Assembly: GCA_020430865.1 (NCBI GenBank)
Contig: JAGQIY010001012.1
Span: 1 to 5,468 of the forward strand
Direction of reading: 5' to 3'
DNA: 5,468 bases
Source: Myxococcales bacterium
GTDB taxonomy: Bacteria; Myxococcota; Polyangia; Polyangiales; Polyangiaceae
This document shows, in pieces, positions 1 through 5,468 of this stretch. A program made the translations under genes and the position numbers. Numbering within the stretch: position 1 is the stretch's first letter; the number at the start of each line of letters is the position of its first letter. Below the pieces are notes generated by a model, which had not been told where the DNA came from, made no database searches, and was given only the letters and a program-made list of their open reading frames with translations.

Positions 1-354
1 AGCGCGTCGAGCTCGGCTCTGGGCAGCGCCCAGCCAGCCCCCGGGCCTTCGGTAGCCCCACCGAGTCCCGAGCCCTCGAGCGCGCGGCCCGAGTCTTTCC
101 CGAAGGAAACGCCGCAGGGCGCCTCCGCGCCGCTGCCTGCCGCAGGACCCATGGTGGATGACCGACGCGAGCCACCGAAGGTGCACGCGGGGGGAAGAGA
201 CGTGCGCGCGGCTCGCGCGAGCTTCATCGTGGGCGCGGCGTTCCTGGGCATCCTGGCAGCGTTCTGGATGCTCATCCGCTGGCGCAGGAGCAGGCTGTAC
301 TCGCAGATCGCCGCCATGGAGGCGGCTGATCAGGAGCGGAGCCCGGAGATCTGA
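1..354 (+). CDS. C-terminal part of a membrane-anchored protein with Pro/Ser/Ala-rich linker (5' end outside window)
   Basis: The reading frame is open from the first base of the window to a TGA at 352-354, giving 117 codons with no upstream stop. This is therefore most likely the tail of a longer gene. Codons 1-50 are low-complexity and rich in Pro, Ser and Ala, as in extracytoplasmic spacers. Codons 74-92 (220-276) form one hydrophobic helix (FIVGAAFLGILAAFWMLI), followed directly by a basic cluster (RWRRSR) and a polar tail ending QERSPEI. By the positive-inside rule the tail is cytoplasmic and the missing N-terminal domain periplasmic. An ATG at 151 could give a 67-residue single-helix protein, but it has no well-placed Shine-Dalgarno sequence and the frame continues upstream with similar composition. 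The functional domain is not in the window, so I cannot name a family. An intrinsic terminator follows about 115 bases after the stop. Confidence 0.72.
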   Translation, partial: SASSSALGSAQPAPGPSVAPPSPEPSSARPESFPKETPQGASAPLPAAGPMVDDRREPPKVHAGGRDVRAARASFIVGAAFLGILAAFWMLIRWRRSRLYSQIAAMEAADQERSPEI

Positions 355-470
355 GTCGGCGTATGTCGCCGCGAGCTGGCTGTCGCGCTGCATGACCCTC
401 GAGGGACTCGCTCCGGTCCCGAGGCCGGCTGGCATTCGCCGTCGCAGACCAGTGTTCGCCAGGGGCTCGC

Positions 471-493
471 GCCCGAGCGCCGTCGGGCTTTTT
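471..493 (+). terminator. Rho-independent terminator after the first gene
   Basis: A perfect 6-bp GC-rich stem, GCCCGA (471-476) and TCGGGC (483-488), encloses a 6-base loop and is followed immediately by five T residues (489-493). T-runs are rare in this GC-rich sequence, which strengthens the call. It lies between the end of the first gene (354) and the VWA gene, on the strand of both. It would end transcription of the upstream gene and implies that the VWA gene has its own promoter in the short stretch after it. No clear -35/-10 pair is visible there. Confidence 0.65.
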
Positions 494-544
494 CCCGGAT
501 AGCGCGGCCCGAGCTTCACGGCGCGCGCGCGGCACGGCCGGTGC

Positions 545-550
545 AAAGGG
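545..550 (+). promoter_or_regulatory. Ribosome binding site that decides the VWA start
   Basis: AAAGGG ends 8 bases before the ATG at 559. This favours the ATG over the in-frame GTG at 541, which has no purine-rich sequence at suitable distance. Starting at 559 also gives a compact, standard signal peptide. Confidence 0.6.
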
Positions 551-558
551 CTCCCGCC

Positions 559-1770
559 ATGTCCCGCACCTGCCTCCACCTCCCAGTGTTCCTCGTCACC
601 GCGCTCCTCGTCGCCGCGCCGTTCTGCGTCGCCTGTGCGGCGGCCGACAGTGCTGAACTGAATCCGAGCGGCAATGCATGCCGGGACCGCTGCGGTGACG
701 CTGGCGCTGACGCAGCGAGGGGGGAGAACCCGCCAGCACCCACGGCCCGTCCGCGGCCAGACGGCTTCGAGCGCCGAGACCCGCCGCCCAGCGTCGCCGA
801 CGCAGGGCGAGACGCCGACCTCGATGGATCGCCGGAGGCAGACGCCGGATGTGAGCCGACGCTGCGCTGCGAGACCGGGGAGCTCGAGGCGCTGGCACCG
901 CGGGTGCTCCTGCTGGTCGATCGCTCGGGTAGCATGACCTATCCCTTCGCGGGCGTGGTCACTCGTTGGGAGGCCTTGAGTCAGGTCTTGACCGATCCAG
1001 CGTCGGGCGTGATCGCGCAGTTTCGCGGCGACGTGGAGTTCGCGCTGGCCTTCTACACGTACCGAGGTGCGGCCAGCGCGAGCTGTGAAGTGCTGAGCGA
1101 GGTCTTCCTCGGGGACTACCAGCAGGCGTTCAGCGATCACCCTCCAATCCTCGATGGTCAGACCCCGACGGCGGAGGCGCTGGCTCAGGCCGCAGGATTG
1201 CTGGGCGTGCACCTCAGCGGATCGCAGGGACCTTCGGCTTCGAGACCGTCCCCGAGCGCGATCATCCTGGCGACGGACGGCATGCCCGACTCCTGCACGG
1301 ACCAGAAGGTGGACACCGACGGTAGCCCCGCGGCGCAGCGGGCGGTGGCGGCCGAGGTGGTGGCGCGAACCCGAGAGCTCTATGCCGCGGGGATCCGTAC
1401 CTACGTCGTGGGCGTGGGAGCGCAGCTGCAGCGCGCGCACCTTCAGGATCTGGCGAATGCTGGTGCAGGTCATGACGCCAGCTCGGGATCCGGTCAGCCA
1501 GGCGTGGTGTATCAGGCAGGCGACAGCGTCGCGTTGCGGGCGGCGTTCGACGATCACGTCTCCACGCTCCGGAGCTGCAGCTTCTCGCTGGATCGGCCGC
1601 TCGACGACATCGGGTCGGCGGAGGTCACCCTCGACGGCCGTGTGCTGACCCCGGCCGAAGACTGGCAGCTACAGGGGCAGGCTCAGGTGACCCTGGTCGG
1701 AGAAGCCTGCGAACAGCTGAAATCGACCGGCGGGCACGTGCGGGCAGTAGTTCCGTGCGGATGTGAATGA
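559..1770 (+). CDS. Secreted or lipid-anchored VWA domain protein with intact MIDAS site
   Basis: This is a 403-residue exported protein. Residues 1-29 form a signal peptide: a short n-region with Arg3, a hydrophobic core (VFLVTALLVAAPF), then CVACAAAD. Either signal peptidase I cleaves in the AAAD area, or Cys26 is lipidated; the lipobox would be non-standard because position -3 is Cys. Residues 30-112 are a Pro/Asp/Ala-rich spacer. The VWA domain spans about 115-335. Its metal-ion-dependent adhesion site is complete: DRSGSM (Asp121, Ser123, Ser125), Thr202 in GQTPT, and Asp240 in ATDGMPDS. VWA domains of this type usually bind protein ligands through a divalent metal. The remaining C-terminal module (about 338-403) has the W-L-x-G and paired-Cys pattern I associate with myxobacterial secreted VWA proteins. 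The predicted mature part has ten Cys (41, 45, 98, 104, 176, 246, 340, 384, 400, 402), an even number that would suit disulfides outside the cytoplasm. An in-frame GTG at 541 would add six residues. The ligand is unknown. Confidence 0.93.
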   Translation: MSRTCLHLPVFLVTALLVAAPFCVACAAADSAELNPSGNACRDRCGDAGADAARGENPPAPTARPRPDGFERRDPPPSVADAGRDADLDGSPEADAGCEPTLRCETGELEALAPRVLLLVDRSGSMTYPFAGVVTRWEALSQVLTDPASGVIAQFRGDVEFALAFYTYRGAASASCEVLSEVFLGDYQQAFSDHPPILDGQTPTAEALAQAAGLLGVHLSGSQGPSASRPSPSAIILATDGMPDSCTDQKVDTDGSPAAQRAVAAEVVARTRELYAAGIRTYVVGVGAQLQRAHLQDLANAGAGHDASSGSGQPGVVYQAGDSVALRAAFDDHVSTLRSCSFSLDRPLDDIGSAEVTLDGRVLTPAEDWQLQGQAQVTLVGEACEQLKSTGGHVRAVVPCGCE

Positions 1771-1771
1771 T

Positions 1772-4456
1772 TCAGGCGAGCGCCGCGGAGACCGCCGACG
1801 CTCGCTCGGCGACTCGACGGCGCAGTGGCTCGAACTCCGAGCGGCTTCGCAGCTGGGTCAGCAGCGGACAGCGCTCGAGCCACACCAAGTCGATCAGCCC
1901 CGCGTCGACTGCGTGCGCCAGGTCGATCACCGCTCGAGCCTCTTGCCCCTGCGTCGCCAGCAGCTCGCACCGCACCTGGTGCCGGAAGGCGGATCCTCGC
2001 GAGGACGAGTGAGAGCTGCCGAGCGCGGGGTTGAAGATGCTGTCCACGTCCAGGTCGCGTCGACCGTCCAGCAGGAACTGGAACAGGCGTCGCACGACTG
2101 CGTACTCGGGGCTTCGCAAGCTCGGATGCGAGAGGGAGCGCTCGGCGACGTCTCTGGCGTCGTGCCAGATGCTGGTGCGAGCGACGTGCAGCCAGCCGCC
2201 GATGCTCGGTGCCGCGGGCACGTCGTGGAGCAACGCCTCGCACTGCTCCCAGTTGCCCATCAGCGCTTCCAGCCGTGCGTGTATCCAGCGCCACTCGTCG
2301 ACCGAGGGATCCAGTTCCTCGGCCGACGCGAGGTGCGCCCGCGCGACGTCGGCGGGGCCCGTCTCCGCGAGCAATCGACCGAGCACTGCGTGCGCGTCTG
2401 CCAGCGCGGGCGCGAGCCTGAGGGCCTGCTTTGCGTGCTTGACTGCCGCCACCGCATCGCCTTCGTGGAGCGCGACGGTGGCCAGCGCCAGGTGCGGCTC
2501 CGCGCGGTCGGGTGCCTGACTCACGGCGAGCTCCGCCGACTGGCGCGCCAGGTCGGCGGTTCCCACTCCCCCAAAAAACCAGTGCCGCGCGTGAGCCAAG
2601 GCGCGTCCGCTGAGGATCGCGGGGTCCTCCGGGGCGAGCTCCACCGCTTGCTCGAACAGCTCGACCGCCTTGAGAGCGCTGCTCGGGTCGAGCTTCTTGT
2701 ACTCGTGGCGGCCGCGAAAATAGAGATCGAGAGCCCTCGGATCGGTGGGAGCGCGGCGTGGGGCGATGCCGCTGCTCGGCGTGGTCAAGGCCTCGGCCAC
2801 GGCGCGAGCCACGCTCTCGCTCATGTCGAGTAGCTCGCTGGCGTCCGCCCTGTGCCGATTGGCCCAGAGCTGGAAGCCGTCAGCCACGCCGACCACCCGC
2901 GCACGCAGGACGTACTGGGTTCCGAGCTGGCTGATGCTGCCCTCGACCACCACCTCGACGCCAAGCGCCGCGCCCAGGGCGCGAGAATCGGCCTCTGCGT
3001 CGCCACGGCGAAGGGCGACGACGCTGCCCAGCGGGCGCACCCGCAGTCCTCGAGTCATGGACAGCAGATCGATGATCTCCTCGGCAAGTCCTTCCGCGAG
3101 GTAATCGAGATCGCCGTTGCCGCGGGTGTCGAAGGGCACGACCGCGACGCTGCGTGTCTCCCCAGGAGTGGTCGAGCCGAGGCCGTCGCTCGGGGAGCGA
3201 TCTCGAGTGACCACGGCGCCGCTAGCTGGTGTGAGCACCGACGGGAACGGCGTGTGTAACATGCTGGCCTTCGCGCTGGAGAGCGAAGGCATCTGGACGT
3301 CCCGTGACCTGAGTGTGCCGGGGCGAGGATCGCCGCTGGCAGAAGCCAGCGTCGAGCTGGGAGGCGAGAGGCTGTGGGCGGGCTCGTCCGCTGCCGTCCT
3401 CTGCTTCGAGAAGACCAGGGTTGGCGCCAGCCCGGCGCTGCCTAGCTCCGTCTCCTGCCATTGCTCGAGGGCTTCCAGCACCTCGAGCGCCGAGTCCGGA
3501 CGCGCGCTGGCTTCTCGCGCCAGACAGCGGTTGGTGAGCTCGGCCAGTTCCGCGGGGATTTCCTCGTCGATGAGTCGGGGGTCTGGTGCTTCGGTCCGGA
3601 GCCGCGCCAGGGCGGTCGAGATGGGCGAGTCTCCGCTCCAGGGCAGCTGTCCAGTCAGCAGTTCGAAGAGCATCACACCAAGTGCATACAGGTCCGCCCG
3701 CGGGTCGACGGCCAGGCCACTGAGCTGCTCGGGGGCCATGTAGGCGGGCGTTCCGACCAGCTGACCCATCGTGGTCAATTGCCCTGCGGATACCTGTGCG
3801 GCCTGGGCGATGCCGAAGTCCATGATCACCACGCGAGCTCGCCTGGGGCCGCTCGGACGCTCGAGCATGATGTTTTGAGGCTTCAGGTCGCGATGGATCA
3901 CGCCGGCCTGATGTGCAGCTTCCAGACCCTTGCAGATCTCCACCGCGATCGCCGCCACCTGAGGCGGGGTGAAGCGGGTACTTGCGCCACGAGACGCCAG
4001 CGTCTGCCCGGCGACGTACTCCATGGTGATGAAGAAGTCGTCCTCGTGGGACGCGATGTCGTACGTTCGCGAGACGTTCGGGTGGGTGACCCGGCGCGCG
4101 AGCTTCACTTCTCTGCGGAAACGCTCCAGGGCGCCGGGTGTGTCCAGGGCTTCGCGCCTGAGCAGCTTCAGCGCCACATCCTCTTCGAGGTCGAGATCGC
4201 TCGCCAGGTAGACGGTACCCATGCCGCCCGAGCCCAGCAGCCCTCTCAGCTCGTAGCGATTGGCCAGCACCGTGCGGCGCTGCGGCGGCACCGAGGGCGC
4301 CGGTGAACGCTTCGGCATGTCGGGGGTGGGAGGCGCACTGATCGCCGTCGCATCGTCCCGCTTCTCCGCGCCTGGATCCTGCTCGAGAGCAGCTCCAGCG
4401 CCCTGAGGATTGGACAGCGCGAGGGTGGGGTGCTCGCTGGGACGCTTCTCGGTCAT
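1772..4456 (-). CDS. Soluble Hanks-type Ser/Thr protein kinase with TolB-like domain and TPR repeats
   Basis: This is an 894-residue protein. Residues 1-66 are a disordered Pro/Ala-rich lead. The kinase domain spans about 68-335 and all key residues are present: glycine loop GSGGMG (75-80), Lys97 in VALKLL, helix-C Glu116, HRDLKPQN (188-195, catalytic Asp190, RD type), DFG (213-215), activation-loop Thr228/Thr229 and APE (241-243). It should be an active kinase that phosphorylates Ser/Thr of unknown targets. Residues 340-432 are a Ser/Pro-rich linker with no membrane helix, unlike PknB-type receptors, so it is predicted cytoplasmic. Residues 436-558 match the TolB-like N-terminal domain known from CadC-type and adenylate-cyclase-type regulators (SVAVVPF, YLAEGLAEEIIDLLS, LGVEVVVEGSI, FQLWANRHRAD). 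TPR-like helices follow from about 572 to 717, and less obvious helical repeats run to the end, likely for protein binding. The ATG at 4456 was chosen because kinase-family sequence starts well after it and the frame upstream is the mirror of the divergent gene. No strong Shine-Dalgarno precedes it; the in-frame ATG at 4318 (residue 47) also lacks one and is a less likely alternative. Confidence 0.96.
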   Translation of the reverse strand: MTEKRPSEHPTLALSNPQGAGAALEQDPGAEKRDDATAISAPPTPDMPKRSPAPSVPPQRRTVLANRYELRGLLGSGGMGTVYLASDLDLEEDVALKLLRREALDTPGALERFRREVKLARRVTHPNVSRTYDIASHEDDFFITMEYVAGQTLASRGASTRFTPPQVAAIAVEICKGLEAAHQAGVIHRDLKPQNIMLERPSGPRRARVVIMDFGIAQAAQVSAGQLTTMGQLVGTPAYMAPEQLSGLAVDPRADLYALGVMLFELLTGQLPWSGDSPISTALARLRTEAPDPRLIDEEIPAELAELTNRCLAREASARPDSALEVLEALEQWQETELGSAGLAPTLVFSKQRTAADEPAHSLSPPSSTLASASGDPRPGTLRSRDVQMPSLSSAKASMLHTPFPSVLTPASGAVVTRDRSPSDGLGSTTPGETRSVAVVPFDTRGNGDLDYLAEGLAEEIIDLLSMTRGLRVRPLGSVVALRRGDAEADSRALGAALGVEVVVEGSISQLGTQYVLRARVVGVADGFQLWANRHRADASELLDMSESVARAVAEALTTPSSGIAPRRAPTDPRALDLYFRGRHEYKKLDPSSALKAVELFEQAVELAPEDPAILSGRALAHARHWFFGGVGTADLARQSAELAVSQAPDRAEPHLALATVALHEGDAVAAVKHAKQALRLAPALADAHAVLGRLLAETGPADVARAHLASAEELDPSVDEWRWIHARLEALMGNWEQCEALLHDVPAAPSIGGWLHVARTSIWHDARDVAERSLSHPSLRSPEYAVVRRLFQFLLDGRRDLDVDSIFNPALGSSHSSSRGSAFRHQVRCELLATQGQEARAVIDLAHAVDAGLIDLVWLERCPLLTQLRSRSEFEPLRRRVAERASAVSAALA

Positions 4457-4588
4457 GACGGACGGCTGCAGAGTCGGGGTCTCTCTCCACGGGAGCCTAC
4501 CATTGCTGGGACGCAGGGCTCGGGCTGCCGACCCCGAGAGTCCATCAGGAGTGTTGCACCTCGACCTGTCTCCGGCCGACACTTCAGT
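4457..4588. promoter_or_regulatory. Divergent intergenic region between kinase and DUF2378 genes
   Basis: The two genes start back to back here, so their promoters must lie in this stretch or just inside the coding ends. No convincing -35/-10 or -24/-12 pair is visible on either strand. An 8-bp inverted repeat is present: TCGGGGTC at 4474-4481 and GACCCCGA at 4530-4537, 48 bases apart. It could be a pair of regulator half-sites, but in such GC-rich sequence it may be chance. The extent depends on the DUF2378 start, which is uncertain. Confidence 0.4.
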
Positions 4589-5212
4589 GTGGCCAGTCTC
4601 CACCTCACCCCGGAGGTTCCCCTCAGGCGCGACGTCGACCTCGATTGGGCGCTGAGCCGCACCGGGAATGGCTATCGAGTGAAGGGCATGTTCCTCACTC
4701 CCCTGGTGAAGCAGCTGGGATCCGCCTGGGAGGCGCTGTCGAAGCAACTGGACCACCCACCCCGCATGGGCCGTTACCTGCCGTTCAACGACTACCCGCA
4801 ACGGGACATGACGCGGCTGATGTACCACCTGGGCAAGCGCGAGTTCCCCGGCGTGAGCGCCTTCGAGGCGTTTCGACGCCTGTCGCGCAACGACTTTGGT
4901 GTGTTCGCCGCTTCGACCCTCGGCCGCGTCGTGCTCAGCACGATCCGCGATCCGGTCACGGCGCTGCTCAAGTTGCCCGAGGTCTACGTGAAGGTCGCGC
5001 CTGGGGAGTGGAGCTTTGCGGCGGAGCAACTGGCGAGCGATCGAGTCGACCTGCGCTTCGGCCCCGCGCCAGGGATCTGGGGAGCGCAGCTCGGGCAGGT
5101 CGAAGCGATCGTCCAGTACTTTCGAGCCGACCCGGAGATCGAGGTGCGACTCGAGGGCGAACGGGACGACCACGTGCGCTTCAGCATTCGCTGCGTCTCG
5201 ACGCGTCGCTGA
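4589..5212 (+). CDS. DUF2378 / TIGR02265 family protein (myxobacterial paralogous family)
   Basis: From the GTG at 4589 this is a 207-residue protein. I recognise the DUF2378 (TIGR02265) pattern: VKGMF (31-35), RYLPFNDYP (62-70), a central FEAFRRLSRNDFGVFAAST segment leading to LGRVVLS (111-117), and a C-terminal alternating stretch ending EVRLEGERDDHVRFSIRC. The family is about 200 residues long, occurs in many copies in myxobacterial genomes and has no established function. There is no signal peptide or membrane helix, so it should be cytoplasmic. The start is uncertain. GTG 4589 gives about 30 residues before the domain and leaves a divergent spacer, but no clear Shine-Dalgarno precedes it. 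An ATG at 4430 in the same frame would overlap the kinase gene and add residues that look non-coding. GTG 4679 or ATG 4688 would begin within the conserved domain edge. It is divergently oriented to the kinase gene; a shared pathway is possible but unproven. Confidence 0.85.
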   Translation: MASLHLTPEVPLRRDVDLDWALSRTGNGYRVKGMFLTPLVKQLGSAWEALSKQLDHPPRMGRYLPFNDYPQRDMTRLMYHLGKREFPGVSAFEAFRRLSRNDFGVFAASTLGRVVLSTIRDPVTALLKLPEVYVKVAPGEWSFAAEQLASDRVDLRFGPAPGIWGAQLGQVEAIVQYFRADPEIEVRLEGERDDHVRFSIRCVSTRR

Positions 5213-5266
5213 CCAGGCGCATCCTCGCGAGCGCCAAGCGGCTAGGCACGAAGCTTGTAGAGCGGA

Positions 5267-5295
5267 GTGCGCCGCTGGGTGGTGGTTCGGCGCAC
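5267..5295 (+). terminator. Inverted repeat after the DUF2378 gene, possible terminator
   Basis: GTGCGCCG (5267-5274) and CGGCGCAC (5288-5295) form a perfect 8-bp stem around a 13-base G-rich loop, 54 bases after the DUF2378 stop. Position and strength suit a transcription terminator. There is no T-run directly after it, only CTTTAT further on at 5304-5309, so it is not a classical intrinsic terminator. It could instead protect the mRNA end or be a protein-binding site. Confidence 0.4.
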
Positions 5296-5357
5296 GACGC
5301 TGGCTTTATCTCTCCATTCACTCACGCGGTGGCGCCCTGGGGCGACTCAGGCGTCGG

Positions 5358-5375
5358 ACTTGGCACACTTGGCAC
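5358..5375 (+). repeat. Tandem 9-bp direct repeat upstream of the last gene
   Basis: ACTTGGCAC occurs twice back to back (5358-5366 and 5367-5375), about 50 bases before the ATG at 5426. Exact 9-bp tandem repetition immediately upstream of a gene suggests an operator or promoter element, though a chance origin is possible. Both copies contain TGGCAC, the sigma-54 -24 core. Confidence 0.6.
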
Positions 5376-5385
5376 ATCTCCAGCG
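5370..5385 (+). promoter_or_regulatory. Possible sigma-54 (-24/-12) promoter
   Basis: TGGCACA at 5370-5376 matches the -24 element exactly, and the invariant GC of the -12 element is at the correct spacing (5383-5384). The -12 box reads CAGCG rather than TTGCA, so it is only a partial match. It would start transcription near 5396, about 30 bases before the ATG at 5426. Sigma-54 promoters are common in myxobacteria. No activator site was identified. Confidence 0.28.
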
Positions 5386-5411
5386 GGCGCTCCGGGCGTC
5401 AGCTGAACTCT

Positions 5412-5416
5412 GGAGG
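5412..5416 (+). promoter_or_regulatory. Shine-Dalgarno site for the last gene
   Basis: GGAGG lies 9 bases before the ATG at 5426. This is the best ribosome binding site in the window and the main support for the truncated gene that follows. Confidence 0.75.
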
Positions 5417-5425
5417 CTCATCCCC

Positions 5426-5468
5426 ATGCGTACACATCGACTTCGTCTGCGTCTCCTGGCGCTCTTCG
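5426..5468 (+). CDS. Start of a probably exported protein (3' end outside window)
   Basis: Only 14 codons are present: MRTHRLRLRLLALF. The arrangement is that of a signal peptide start: a basic n-region with four Arg, then Leu/Ala/Phe beginning a hydrophobic core. A good GGAGG site precedes the ATG, and a tandem repeat with a possible promoter lies just upstream. The function cannot be told from this fragment. Direction is the same as the DUF2378 gene, but the 213-base spacer with an inverted repeat suggests separate transcription. Confidence 0.6.
   Translation, partial: MRTHRLRLRLLALF

Noticed and set aside
151..354. A stand-alone 67-residue single-helix membrane protein starting at ATG 151.
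   Set aside because: The frame is open to the window edge, the residues before the ATG continue a Pro/Ser/Ala-rich linker, and AGGA lies only 3-4 bases before the ATG, which is too close. The tail of a longer gene is the simpler reading.
398..423. Imperfect hairpin (GGGAC at 403-407 with GTCCC at 416-420) after the first gene.
   Set aside because: The stem is five base pairs with a bulged extension and no T-run. The terminator at 471-493 is far better.
519..532. Alternating GC tract before the VWA gene, possible Z-DNA.
   Set aside because: Only about 11 bases long in a very GC-rich background, where such tracts are expected by chance.
1763..2833. A 356-residue open frame on the plus strand opposite the kinase TPR region.
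   Set aside because: It is antisense to clear TolB-like/TPR coding sequence, has a skewed composition without family features, and begins inside the VWA stop region without its own signals. Similar antisense frames (for example 3461-4306) were rejected for the same reason.
3222..4490. A 422-residue minus-strand frame overlapping the kinase domain.
   Set aside because: It is the same strand in a different frame from the kinase. The kinase frame contains every catalytic motif, and this frame is Arg/Gly/Ala-rich shadow sequence.
4430..4588. Extension of the DUF2378 protein to an ATG at 4430.
   Set aside because: It would overlap the kinase start region, and the encoded residues look like random translation of GC-rich spacer. 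No Shine-Dalgarno sequence supports it, and family members start much nearer the VKGMF motif.
4457..5173. The kinase reading frame stays open upstream to an ATG at 5173, which would give a 1133-residue protein.
   Set aside because: The added 239 residues are the mirror of the DUF2378 gene and the divergent spacer and resemble no kinase-associated domain. DUF2378 family sequence on the opposite strand is recognisable, so the long antisense frame is a GC-rich artefact.
5361..5375. A sigma-54 promoter using the first TGGCAC copy (5361-5366) as the -24 element.
   Set aside because: With that copy, the -12 GC would not fall at the required spacing. Only the second copy places a GC correctly.

Overview
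The window is very GC-rich, and its genes use mostly G or C at third codon positions. It carries a Hanks-type Ser/Thr kinase fused to a TolB-like domain and TPRs, a secreted von Willebrand factor A (VWA) protein with a Pro/Asp/Ala-rich spacer, and a protein I recognise as DUF2378/TIGR02265, a family known essentially from myxobacteria. Together these point to a myxobacterium (Myxococcota, perhaps Polyangiales-like). The assignment rests on gene content and composition, not on a marker gene.

Layout from left to right: (1) positions 1-354 are the C-terminal end of a plus-strand gene that enters from outside the window; it has a Pro/Ser/Ala-rich stretch, one membrane helix and a short basic tail. 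(2) A 204-bp spacer holds a good intrinsic terminator (471-493) and the ribosome binding site of the next gene. (3) 559-1770 (+) encodes an exported VWA protein with a complete metal-binding (MIDAS) site and ten cysteines in the predicted mature part. (4) 1772-4456 (-) encodes an 894-residue soluble Ser/Thr kinase with TolB-like and TPR domains; its stop codon lies one base from the VWA stop codon, tail to tail. (5) A roughly 130-bp divergent spacer separates the kinase from (6) a DUF2378 protein, about 4589-5212 (+). (7) A 213-bp spacer holds an 8-bp inverted repeat, a tandem 9-bp repeat that includes a sigma-54-like -24 element, and a strong Shine-Dalgarno site. (8) 5426-5468 (+) is the first 14 codons of another probably exported protein, cut by the window edge.

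The coding content belongs to recognisable families and looks like ordinary myxobacterial chromosome: no RNA gene, transposon, CRISPR array or phage gene is visible. The most interesting part is the kinase/DUF2378 divergent pair. It places a soluble signalling kinase with protein-interaction modules beside a lineage-restricted protein of unknown function through a shared promoter region. A functional link between the two, or with the VWA protein, is inference from position only.
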